Shown here: positions 49,901 through 61,975 of the stretch, piece by piece
Numbering within the stretch: position 1 is the first letter of the stretch
How the letters are laid out: each line of letters starts with the position of its first letter
Assembly (NCBI GenBank): GCA_034008185.1
Contig: CM067095.1
Span: 8,912,610 to 8,976,609, forward strand
Source: Gorsachius magnificus
Lineage: Eukaryota; Chordata; Aves; Pelecaniformes; Ardeidae
Length of the DNA: 64,000 bases
Direction of reading: 5' to 3'
The notes under the pieces: generated by a model
Databases searched by the model: none
What the model was told of the DNA's origin: nothing
The model's input: only the letters and a program-made list of their open reading frames with translations
Translations under genes and position numbers: made by a program

Positions 49901-52900
49901 AACATTATTGTCCCAGGCTTATTTAGGGACCTTGGGGAGAGTGCAAGCACACTCCATGCCTCTGTTGTGCCTTGTTCAGTGGTTACAGCTCCTGAGTAGA
50001 GAAGAGAGATTGCTAAACTGCTGCAGATAGGCAAGAGGCAAAGATGGATGGGTTCAAAGTCTTGCTTCCCAGTCCTTGCTGTAGTCCGCTCAAGTAGCTG
50101 TATGCAAAAGGAGAGGCCAGCTTCTCTACAGAAAAAGAGATATGAAATCAGAAGAGCAAGAGGTTGAGGTGTCGCTTAATCTCTGATCTGCCCCTCAGGG
50201 CAGCTATGAACTGCTCCTTTCTCAGGGTAGATGGTAAAATTGCCATCTGCCCTACCTAGGTTATACCTGGAGAGAATAAGAAACATTTGAATGGCAGCTG
50301 GGTTCTGCAGTTCATTGGCATTCACAGTGTCCAACTATTAGTTCTTATGTCCCATCCTCAAGCTGAGCTTATAAAGAGGATACACCTATAAATTATCTAA
50401 AGAAGAGGGTGAGACATGCACAGACAGGCAAGACGAAGAGGGAGGAGGATCAGAGTTTTTAAGGCCAGGACAGAATTCTCTGTCTCATTTTGTAGCCAGT
50501 GTGCATATTTATGATGCATAGATGGGAAAGGCCCACAGAGAAAATACAGCTCACAAATCATATCTTGCAGCATGCTACAGAGTTTGTTAAAGTTCACTCA
50601 TGTCTCCTACTCTTGTACTCCATTAATCATTCTTGCTTCTGAAAACAAGGGTAAACTTGTATCCCCAATCTGCATTAAGATCATGTCCATTTCATCTCAC
50701 GGTTGTATCTTTTTCGAGGCGGTCTGCCTCAACCATCCTTCTCATAAAAATGAATTGGGGGACCACTGCTTTTCCTAATGGCATATGTCAGCATGACAGG
50801 GCTGCATCTCTATAGATGGTGACATACAAACCTCAGTGTCTTGATGTAAATGTTCTCCTTAGAGACCTGTCCTCTGCCTCCAGTACAATCCCATGAAGTG
50901 TTGAAGGACAGAGGGTTCTTTCCTTTGGTCTTAAAACCCTTAGGTAAGAAACACTTGACCTGGGATTAGATGATTGGAATATTTTTGCCATTTGTGCTTT
51001 GACCTACTCTGCAAAGTGGAATAACTGTTGAAAGTGGGTATTTTATAAATATTTTTATAATTGACATTTTTAAGGAAATCTTTGCCTTCAAATAAGAATT
51101 TTACGACTGGTCAGTATGCCTTTTTCCCTTCTGAACATTCATACTTGAATGCAACAAATAGTAGATCTGATGCTGGATCTAAGAAATCCTAATTTTACAC
51201 TGAGTACTTTTGCTGGCTCTGTGCTGCTATTCCTGACTATAAAACTGCTAGTGAGATCAGACTCATACTCATGAAGTTGACTCAAAGCTGCAAGACAAAT
51301 TTGAAAAAAGAAACAGAGTAAAGCAAATATTCACTAGCATATGCTATTGCAGCTGAGTGTTGCTGAAATCTCTCTGCACTCTGTTCTTATGTAGCATATG
51401 TGCTATAACTGCAAGGCATAATAGTATGAATTAAAAATTAGTCATTTGTTTTTCTCCAACACCTTCTATCCACAAAAACTGAGATTTCCAAATACAATCT
51501 AATTAAGCCTAATTCTACCACGGAGTTCAACAGATTCTATGTGTGGATGTAGAAGTATTGTAGCTCTGCTCACCACTGTAATAAAGCTATCTCTGGAGCA
51601 GAGCTCCAGTCTCAGTGCTAACCCCATGAAAGTGGTTTTCCTGCATGAGCACAGTGCTTTTGGCCTGCTTTATCAGTCCTCTGTCACGACATATTCACAG
51701 CCAGTTCTGACCTTTCCAGTGGAACATTTTTTTGAGGTGTAGGGCATTATTCCCTGCTGTTGGCTGACAAAAAGATTAGGTTTTGCTCTAGCTGGAAGTG
51801 GAATTAGTCTCTTCAGTAATAAATATTGTGATTATAATATTTGGGTGCTTTAGGTACAAAAGTCACTGAAAACCAGATGGAGGCTTAGCTATTATGAAGA
51901 TAATTAAGCAAATCCTGAGAGAAACTGAACACATTCGTTGCTACACTAGCTGGGATTTGCCCTTTCCTTTCTAACAGCTGTATGATTCTCATTGTGTTTT
52001 TCTGTATTGTACTATCTGTCTTTTTTCTTACTATCATCTGCATTGTACTATTATTTATAGTTATATGAGATTATGGTCAAGTCTTTTCCAATTCAACAGC
52101 CAAATATGAAAGAAGCCCTGAGAGAACAGGGATGGAACGTGAGAATATAATGCCTCCTGATGGAGCTACAGCTGCTTTTTCAGTCTTTCTGCATAACATC
52201 TTTAAGACAGAAGGCAAATATCTTATAATCCTGTCAAATGTTTTTCATTCTTTAAAGAAATACAAATCTGATATGCTAGATCCCAGCATGAACAGGGAAA
52301 CACTCTTGCTTTTAACATTCATTCTTCATTCTGCTGTGCTGATGTATTGATGGTAAGTTGCATAGCATTACCTGCAATTATTTGTCATTTTGCTCTTAAA
52401 AAGATCATCTGAAGTCATGGCATGGGCTGCAAATGAGATGTTCACTGGGGTGGAACTGCAGTATCCAAGTTGCTGAATGCTGAAGGGAATTTGACGTGCA
52501 TATTTACAGTAGAGCCTCAAAATTTCTGTCTATTTTTGTAGGAGCTGTAAACACTGAAAATTTTATAAAGGGGGAATTACACCATGAAGGACTGGTTGAG
52601 AAATCAGAAACAGCTCAGTAAAGTTCTTGATAAGATTAATCCCAACACTGTCAAAAATTGAAAAAAGGGGAGAAATTGTCACAAAGGTGTAAAAACATTT
52701 GGAGGAAGAGTAATAAGAGGGATGTGTCAGCTTGTAATTCCAAATGGTAATAATTTTCTTCCAGAAATAAATGGTTTTAGCTTTAAACTAATAGTCTTAT
52801 TTTGATTCAAAGGTATATCCAGGCATCATCATAAATCCTACTGCTAAACAAGCCACTAGCAAGGTTACTGCTAATTTCAGTGTATGCAGCATTGATTACA

Positions 52901-55900
52901 ATAGAAATTCCCTCTCCTCCAAGTTCTTAACTTAGACTCCTTAGTTGTTGCTTAGGCAGAACCAGGAGGGTTCCCATACCTAATGACTCTTAGACAACGC
53001 AGCACAAAATCTGAGTTTATAAAAGTAAATAATGTACATTAACATCAGTTCATAAATCAGATTAATCACCCACAAGCAACAAATATGCAATGTAAATGAG
53101 AATACTGAAGTATATACAAGTCAGAATGTAAAGTGCCACTTATCAGATGCTAAAATGCATTTTACAAGTTGTCATGAGACCACCTAAGATGATACATGGG
53201 CAGAATCACATTGAACTCCACAGGGCTGAAGGAGTGAACCCCATCTGCAGCAGAGAGGAATGTGACCTCAGGTACTCATTCACTGGTAAATCATTGCAAA
53301 AAGTATTTAATTTGATGTTGTTTTGATACATCTTTTTTTTTTTTCTTTTTTAAATTATTATAATCATAGCAAATAGCTTTTTAATTTTCAGTAATCAGTT
53401 TTAATTAGAATGCAAATGAAAGTTTAGAGGCACTACCTTCAAGAGACATAAAAAAAAAAAAAAAACAAAACAAACCTGTAAAAAGTGGAATTGATCACTT
53501 ATTATTGACCAAACAGCAGAATTTCAAGTCAGTGTGAAATGGACTTAGTCTTAATAGCAGATAGCAACTCTCATCTCCCACATGTTCCCCCACTTTCAAA
53601 ATTTTTCTGCAACAAAGGAAAAAAAAAACCTTGAGTTAAGCCATTGTTATTTTTATATTTTCTGCACACCAGCAAAATCAATAATTCTGATTCTTGCCAA
53701 AAGCTCACAGCACTATTTTCTTAGATCACCTGTTTTGCAGTATGATTCCAGAGATTAATCACCAGTATGAAGATTCTGATTCTGAGTTTCCTGCTATGCT
53801 GGCAGTTATACTTGCAATTCCATCTCCTTATTTTAACTGCCAAATAAGTCCCAGCTCTGACTGAATTAGCTCTGCATTGTATCTATTAATAAAGAGCAAC
53901 AGATCCTTCATTTATACATCAGTGACAAGGTCTGGGAACACATAACTTCACATGGGACACAACAGTTGCTCCTCATTCAGTTTAACCACTGATATACATA
54001 GAAGTATGCTGTCCATCCAGGGCTGAAATGTGTTGCGTGTATACATTCTCTAGTAGGGTACTAAAACTTGTGCAAAGCCCCAGTTTCAGTGGTGCTGAAG
54101 TTGAGCTCCCCAGGTGGGCAAAGAAGAGACTGCACGAGGGTAAACATCCCTGTGCTGTCCCATCCCAGTGGTTGGTCTTCAGGCACTAGCACTCCTGCAG
54201 TCACAAAAGTGAGTTCAGGTTTTATGCTTGCTGAGATCTGGGCTCCTTTCCTGAGTGCTGTCTGGACCTGATTCTTTGTGGTCTAGTGCATACCTGCTAG
54301 AAACCTGATTAAATCCAAGTGCTGCTTTTCAGAGACCTCCAGGTAGGAAATAGATACCATTGATGCATTTTTGAGAGTATTTTTGAACCCATCCCATCCC
54401 TGTCCTACACTGTGATCATGCAGCAGCCATTTCAAGGGAGGAAAAAGAGTGCCATTTACAGGAAATTTGTTTCCAGAAAGTGTGACAGAGGACTTTGTTG
54501 GTTTTTTTTTTTTTAAATTCAGAAGAAAAGTTCTAGCTTAGCTGCAAGAAAGAAGTTGGCAAAATAGAGGAGAGGTCAGACAAGAAGATAATAGTGACCT
54601 CAGTCACAGGTGTTTAACAGTAGTTTGCTTCTTGCACAGAAATGTTCTTTGCAATTCTTTTTTTCCAAATGGAGAAAAAAATGAAGATTACTTTTTGGAA
54701 ACCATGAGGTAAACTAAAGGTGGAAAACCAGCTCTGGAGCCACAATCTGGGCAGAAATTAGTTATGTGATAGCTATGTGAATGAAGGAGGACAGCAGCAG
54801 CACTGATTATATGGTGGTGTTTTTCTCTTCGTTCATAGCTTCTAGAACACATATCTCTGCAAAGGAGGAACATAAACAAGCTCTCTGTGTGCAACTGGAA
54901 AGGAGTGCTGGGATGACCACTACCAGCCCCCACTACTAGGGCATCCATGTAGCAGCTTGGAATGGCTCTTGTTTGAGCTTTGATGATAGCAGCTATAGCC
55001 TCTGCACATGCTGATGTGGAGCATCGCTGGTGTAGCAATACTGAGGTAGGTATTCTCAGCTGAGAGATTTTCATTCCCCACTTCATCTAGTAAAGACAGA
55101 GCATGCCAGTCTAAGGGCTTTTCCTGAGAGGCAACATCTCATGGAATTGTAGAAAATCATAGAAAATACATCTAAAAAGGAGTTCAAGATGTTATCTGGG
55201 TCTATATCCCAGGATATAGAGGATCAGCTCTACCCAAAACATTCCTGACAGTTCTGAAATAACTCTGATAACTGAAATCCTAGAGCCCTCCTATCCCAGA
55301 GCTTATTCATCCTGGTGGGGGTTATAACATTATGCGATGGGCAGAGCCATACTGAGGGAGAGAATCTGATAGTTACTTTCAGCCAGGGTACAGTTATTGT
55401 TTAATGGATGTAAAGATTTCTGTGCATCTAGGCTTGCGGGTTACTAGATATTTTAAAGTTGGTTTATATATTGGTATGGATATGTAGCAGGCATGCATGG
55501 CATATTGCAGTGTATCAAATTTGGAGGACATGTTGTTTTCCTTTGCCCTTTCTTTAACTATTCCAGTGGTGATAACACATATTAGAGCTCAGAGGGAAAT
55601 AATCATGTTTGTTCTGGCAATTCTGCCACAAGCATGTTTTAAATTGTAAAAGCTCTTGGCAATTATTCACTTATTGAGTACTTTTAAGGAACAAAGAATC
55701 TAAATAGTAAAGAAATCTGAGTCATGAGCAGCAGCCATGGAGTACATCAATTGACATAAAATAACAGTGGCTCATAAATACAACCCTAATCCTTTTCCTC
55801 CCTCGCTCTTCCCTTACAATGAATTAAGATTGGAAGTGACAGAAAAGTGTCCAAATTTGTCAATGCTAGTCCAGCATCCTTCAGTTCCTAAACATATCCT

Positions 55901-58206
55901 CCCTCCAAGTGGTCCCCCTAAGACAGCATATTTAAAGTATTTTTGAAGGAATATTTTTAAAGTACTTATAAATACTTTTTTAAAGTCATCAGTGTTCATT
56001 TTCCCTACACATCTGTGGAATTACACAAAGGATGAATTTGGCCCAATAATTAAGAACCAAATGTTCTACTGACCTGCACATGGTTCAAGATCAAAAATAA
56101 ATTGTTTGCTTGAAGCAATAGATGACCTATTGGAGGATAAAAGTATTCGCCTTGTCCTTTGGGCAGCACTTTGGATTATGAGTCCCTTGTGACTAGGTTT
56201 TGAAAATCAGCTCCCAGTGGAGAAGTCTATTCCTATACAGCATAGCAGAGTAAGGCCTCATTTAAGTGTTTTTATGAACTAGTAACATTAATCTATTCTA
56301 CATATACATTCCAATAGCTTCTATATCTCTTAAGTGACACTCACTGCTTTTCTGCTAGTGACAATCAACTGGAAAACCACCTTGTGGAAATACTTTACTG
56401 ACAAATGAGATATCATAAAAGGCTGCATATAGCAACAGCTCCTCAGGCTATATGTCAGAATTTCATTCCACAGGCATTAGTACAGTGCCCTACATTAACA
56501 AACAATATTTTATTAGTGCAGCGGGATTCCCTGCCTTTATACATTTTTTTTCATGTATTGTTGCATTTAACATATGTATGCGTCTGGTTGTCTAGAGACA
56601 GGTAATGGTAGGTTGGTTGAAAGTAATCACTTCCTAATTTTCTAATAATACATACAGTTTAAGGGGAAAGGTTGGCAACCTTAGATGGAAGATTAAATGA
56701 ATGAGACTCCCAGAGATTCCTTTAGCTAGAGAAATTGATTTATAACATGCAGAAAAAGCTTTCTTTTGGAAATTGAGTGAGCAGGTAGCTGCAATTTCTA
56801 TAAATTAAACCTTGGGCTTGTTCCTTTGGCTTGAGGGGTTTTTTTTCCTGTTTTTAACAAAGCTACTGGTGCATAAATAGTGTTTAGTTCTTTCTCTAAA
56901 TGTTGGTTCAGTACAGTTGTTTTTAATCATTGAACCTTTTGGAATCAATTGTAGGATTAATCTAATTGCAGGCTCACTCTTTGCTCCTTATTCTGTGGAG
57001 CATAGTGTAAGAGGAAAGCTGTGGCCAGGGAGAAAAATCACAGCTTTGCATTCTCATCTCGTGTCACTTTCCTCAAACAGTCTCTGATCTATCATTACAA
57101 TCAAAATTCTTTATCCTGAAAATTGCGACATGGAATTTTAAAGCTTAAAATAGCACTTCTGTAAGGCAGAGATTAGATTATGCAAAGTGTTAATGCAGCA
57201 TTAACTGAAGAGTCCCAATTAAATAATTATAAATAGTTACAAGTCTAGCCTTTTCATTTCCAGAACACTGTAGTTCAAAAGTTTCACGCTTTCCTTCTTT
57301 CTTTCTCTGACAGTGTTCATGCCAGTTAAGGAGGACTGAGACCTCTGCAACATTTGTTTTTTCTTCTTTTAGTAAAAAAGAAGACATAAAATTTCAGTTA
57401 TAAAACTAACAAGTATCCTTCTGAAAAAAGTTATAGATCCCCCTGAGACACAGTCAGTGGTTTAGCCTTGTCTTCAGAGGTTGCAAAAGGTGCGCACTGA
57501 CACTATATGGTACAAGTCCAAGTACAGTGGAAATCTGGTGTAGTGAACAACCCATAGACATGTACAAGGTCAAGACCAGAGTTCTGCCAGGTTAGTAGCC
57601 CAAATAAAATATTTTAAAAGCATGCAGTGATCTGGATTTTGAACATTTCTTAAAAACTCTCTGGATATTGTTATTGGGGTTGTCAACACATTCATATACA
57701 TAAGTATGCAAGTATATGTGTATGCACTGCAGGCATCATTCATAAAGCTGAGAAAAGGCACGCTCATGAAGACACCTTCTTTAGGAACTATTCAGGAAAT
57801 TACCGGAAACAGAACTTTGCTGACAGTCTTGGGAATGGGATCTGAGCAGGCAACTTCTGAGGTTTTTTTCTGTCATTTGATTGTTGATTTTCAGTGGTCA
57901 CATATACTCTGACTATTTCTTTTCACCCTGTTCCTCACTCCATCCTGCACCAACAGACTATATGTCCTTATAGTCCAGAACATGTTTTTTTCTTATCCTA
58001 TTTTATCTACTGAAGACACATGGATTTGGCTCTCGGGGAGTGACTGTTGTTGCAGTTCACTATTAAAATGTGGTTTGGATAAGATTTGTAAGTCAAACCC
58101 AGTTACTCATGTATGACCCTTTTCCTGCTTGTTTCTTTGTTTAATCTATGCAGTAAAATGAGAAAGAAACTGTGAGATAATTTTGTTATTCATTAAACTA
58201 ATAATC
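31991..58206. other. Host noncoding DNA with minor simple repeats
   Basis: No protein-coding exon could be supported. The longest frame, 46,279-46,776 (165 codons), lies in a locally GC-richer patch but lacks protein-like features. A CA run lies at about 46,077-46,090, and A-runs near 53,447-53,465 and 53,619-53,628. A CR1-like decayed tail may lie near 55,150-55,200 (AAATCATAGAAAATACATC) but is too diverged to call. Confidence 0.4.
41420..41520 (+). repeat. Possible MIR-like relic
   Basis: GACTGCATAGTCCATCGGGGAGAGCACAGGGCTGGGGTCAGG resembles the tRNA-related 5' part of MIR, followed by GGTGCAGGTTGACGTTCC at the place of the B box. Weak support. Confidence 0.3.
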
Positions 58207-58755
58207 TGTCATGGTTTAACCCCAGTCAGCAACTAAGCCCCACACAGCTGCTCACTTACACTCCCCGCACACCCACTGGGATGGGGAAGAGAATCAGAAA
58301 AAAAAAAAAAGTAAAACACGTGGGCTGAGATAAAGACAGTTTAATAGAGAAAATAAGAATAGTAGTAGTAGTAGTAGTAATAATAATAATAGAACATGCA
58401 TAACAAGTGATGCACAATGCAATTTCTCACCACCCACTGAACGATGCCCAGCCCATTGCCAAGCAGTGGTCCTTCTCCCCCATCCAACTCCCCCCATTTT
58501 ATATACTGAGCATCACATCATATGGTATGGAATATCCCTTTGGCCAGTTTGAGTCGGCTGTCCTGGCTGTGCTCCCTCCCAGCTCCTTACTGGTATGGCA
58601 GGGGAAGCTAAAAAGTCCTTGCCTCGTGTAAGCACTATTAGCAACAATTAAACCAGCAGTGTGTTATCAACATTCTTCTCATACTAAATCCAAAACACAG
58701 CACTATGACAGCTACTAGGAAGAAAATTAACTCTATCCCAGCCGAAACCAGGACA
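58207..58755 (-). mobile_element. Solo LTR of ERV family X (copy 3)
   Basis: The plus strand begins TGTCATGGTTTAACCCC and ends CAGCCGAAACCAGGACA (TGT...ACA). In the minus orientation it carries TATATAAAA (58,497-58,505) and, downstream, ATTAAA (58,340-58,345), so transcription would run leftward like that of the copy at 7027. It contains an AGT/AAT microsatellite at about 58,360-58,391. No clear target duplication flanks it, and no retroviral interior adjoins it. Confidence 0.8.
58360..58391 (+). repeat. (AGT)n/(AAT)n microsatellite
   Basis: Six AGT units followed by about five AAT units inside the LTR. Confidence 0.9.
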
Positions 58756-58982
58756 AAAGAGTATTATGTGTCAGGTACAGGAATCTACAGCATTTTTACA
58801 GGCTAAAAAACTAGTTCAACTGAATGGATCATTTCATTTTTTAATTCAGTGCAAACCAAACGTGCCTTGAATGCCGGTTTTATCTTCTTTTGCTCATGGA
58901 ATTTACATTCAAGTAACAGTTTTCTAACACTTACAGCATGATCATTTTAAAATATTAGCATTAATATAAAAATATAAAACTC
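58756..58982. other. Host noncoding DNA
   Basis: Nothing recognisable. Confidence 0.4.
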
Positions 58983-59261
58983 TCAAACTCTTAGTTCTCC
59001 CTGCTGTTTTTTGGCTGCAGTAACCTTGGTTACATCAGCCATTCTGGTGCCCCAAGGTGAAGCGAAGGGTGAGTAGTTGGATGCCTTTGGAAACGCATGG
59101 GCCCCATGTGATTCCCCAGATACTAATGATGCTTCACGTCGATTCCTATTCCAGCTTGCAGTGATCATGTCTACATTGCCAGGGCCATCTTCTGCATACA
59201 TACCAGGCCTTGTTGAGAGAAGCAGCAATAAGAATAATAATAAGAGAAGCTCCAAACCCAT
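58983..59261 (-). CDS. Candidate small secreted protein, unidentified
   Basis: An ATG at 59,261-59,259 in a strong Kozak context (GTTGCCATGGG) opens a frame to 58,983; an in-frame ATG four codons upstream gives 96 residues in all. The N terminus is MGLELLLLLFLLLLLSTRPG, a strong signal-peptide profile, with cleavage plausible after MYA. The mature part would be about 65 residues, polar, with a basic NRNRR site near residue 45 of the longer form and a lysine pair near the end, no cysteine and no other hydrophobic segment. The leucine run is partly made by AAT/TTA repeats, so it could be chance. No family was recognised. It could also be a first coding exon, but I see no strong splice donor (GTAACC and GTTACT are both poor). 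Confidence 0.3.
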   Translation of the reverse strand: MGLELLLLLFLLLLLSTRPGMYAEDGPGNVDMITASWNRNRREASLVSGESHGAHAFPKASNYSPFASPWGTRMADVTKVTAAKKQQGELRV

Positions 59262-59273
59262 GGCAACCTGCAC

Positions 59274-61854
59274 AGCACTGATCTATTGTGTGAAGACACA
59301 GTCAGTCACTGGCCAACATGCTGTTTGTAAAGGTACAATGACTGTTGCCACTGTTGGCAGACAGGTTCCAGACAGCTCTTGACTCCAAGTGCTGGTCACT
59401 TCTTTCAATATTCTCCTTTTGTTTTTACTTCTACAAATGTCTTCATTCACCTTTGATGTGCAACAGGAAAAAACTATTATATCCTTGCCTAATCTGTGGT
59501 GAAGTTAATGTTTCTCAATGGTATGCTCTCCCTACTCTGAAGGGAAAGCAATTTCCCTTTTACACCAGCCAGTTATGTCCTGAATAGGTACAATTAGTTA
59601 TTTCACTAATCTCACTAAGCATTAGGATAACGGTCTCTGCACGAGATCACTTCCCAATTATTTAGCTAGTAATATCATCAGCAGAACACCAACTTGCCTG
59701 GGGAATGGGAGGCAATCAACCATTACATAGTCATTTGAACCTAGACACTGCGTACATGCTCAACTCCCTGAAGAGGAAAATGTAATGACACAGATTACTG
59801 AAATGATAGCTCTTGCACAAGCAGGCCTTTTATTTTTTCCAGTGGTGGAAGATACTAGCTCAATTGATAAACTTGTTACAACCCATTGCATTCCATCAGA
59901 AATTCTAGTCAGCTGTAATAGCATATTTTCTTTTCTGCAGAGCCAGGAGAATAAAAAATAAACAACAGGATGGGCTGTAATCTGTTTCTCCCCCGTGGAC
60001 ATCTAAAGTTATGCTTGAATAATTTTTTTTGCTGTAGCATGATGAGTTACGTCTGATTCATGCTTTGTCATGACATAAGGTAAGACGCTAATTATTTACC
60101 TAAGCTGTTCCGTGTCTCATAATAATGTACTTAGAAATTTATTATACTTCTTCCTCTCTAAAATGCCATCTTCCTGAGGCAAGCATTTTAAGTGATATAT
60201 AAAGATGTGGTTAATCACAAGTCATTATCACAACCTTAGTACAGCAGGGACAAAAGGGAAGCAATCTGATATCAAAGTGAAGATGGGACAAACTTGAAAA
60301 TGAAATTTTCACTTAGCATTAGGAAACAGGGATATAATTCCAGATTGACTGATCAAAGCAGTGGGATAAAGAGTATTTGACCTCTACCAGGGCAATCATA
60401 CAAGCTACTGAAATATTAGCTTGCTGGTAAGACCTATTGCTTAATTGCCAGAATGAAAGCTATTTATAAAATGGCCCTATTCCTAGAGGCACAGGTAAAG
60501 GAGAAGGAGAACACCGGTTCTGCATGAGAAAACCTCCCATATTTTGTGTTTTATATAAGTTTCACCTCAGAGATCCTGATGTATATCTTGGTGAAGTCTT
60601 TGTCTCCAATAATGTAATCATGTCACACAAAATTAAATTTTAGGACTGCCTTCCTGCAGCTCTTGGTCTGGTAGCATGGTACCTGGGAAGCCAGGGATTC
60701 CAGTGAGCTATTTTCTCTACTCACTTTGTTGCAGATTGATCTTTCAGCGAGGATGGGTTAGAGACTATGTATCTGGGCATGTTTCTAAACAAAAACTCCA
60801 GTTGTTACTCCTGTAAAACATCCTTGAAGGCCCCTCTGCACACACACCCCTCTCCTACCTTACTTGCTTTTGAATTTCAACCCAAACCAGGAAAGAAAAT
60901 GGGAAGAAAATCAAATTATACTTCTAAACTGATACTAGATGGCTTCTGGCTCTGAAGTGGGTATACACGGCTGTGTACTAAATAATAAACAAGGGAACCT
61001 CTTAAAGCTTGGATCTTTTAAAACACAATGTGACAGTCTGTTGCGTGTCAGAAGGATGTGGACAAGTGAAATAACTGTGGAGATGCAATGACTATGCAAA
61101 TTGATTGTAGCAGTAAAATAAAGCCTGAAATACTAAATGTAGTATAGGATCCTGCCTGGAAGGGAAGAGAGAAAAGTCAGGCTTATTAGATCCATAGGTT
61201 GTTCTTTATTATGTGAAATCATCTGATGCTTGAAATTTCTTTCAGTCTATTCACTTACTGGTTTACCAGGGATTGCCACACTAAAATTATTACAGCTGAA
61301 TAGTGTAGTGTGTCTGTTGCCTTCCCTTTTACTACTTCTGGAACTGCCTTTGTGGAAAGCTACTGTTTGCCTTTCCAGGTAAATGCATTTAAAATGGCAA
61401 AAGGGCCTCCCCCAAGTCTTTACAGTGGCAAAATTGAGTGAGCAAAGAAAAAAGAGGAGGGAGTGGGAGAAAGGATGAGACCTACATTTTCAGCCTTTGA
61501 AAAGCAATGCTATATTTACTAGCGATCTAAAATTTGATTTTTATTAAAGTATTAAATTCCTTCAGGTTTTTTTCTTTTTTCAAATAGAAAATATTTACCA
61601 GATCCTCTTATCAAGGATTTTCTCTTTCTTTTTCAAATTCACATTCCTCAGGGGACTAGTGACCCTTTTCTTTCTAAAAAATGGATCTCCAAAGGCAACA
61701 CATCTCCCTTAACACATCTCTCCCCTGACAAGGAGCAGTCATGACAAGATGAGAAAACTTAGGCCTGTCATTTGTCCCTTCTGCAAACCAGTGTATGCTC
61801 ATCAACCAGTTAACCTACAACTGGTATTTATTTCTGTTGACAGTATTATCTAAG
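59274..61854. other. Host noncoding DNA
   Basis: No gene or repeat could be supported. Confidence 0.4.
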
Positions 61855-61975
61855 AGATAAGGCTCTAGCGTGTGATTCAGGAGACCTGGGTTCTATTTCT
61901 GATTCTGGTACCAAGCCACTGTGTGACATGGGCCTAATCTCTTCTCTGCCTGGGTTTGCCTTAACCCTTTTTGTC
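61855..61975 (+). repeat. MIR-like SINE relic
   Basis: TTCAGGAGACCTGGGTTCTATTTCTGATTCTGG, CCACTGTGTGACATGGGCC and TCTCTGCCTGGGTTTGCC follow the MIR consensus in order (box B, then the CTGTGTGACCTTGGGC core, then the GCCTCAGTTTCC part). Confidence 0.65.

Noticed and set aside
55135..55330. Possible CR1 tail
   Set aside because: Only a short AAATCATAGAAAAT-like piece matches; the remainder cannot be aligned by eye.
58360..58391. Array-like trinucleotide run considered as a CRISPR-like or tandem regulatory array
   Set aside because: It is a plain microsatellite within an LTR; no spacer structure.
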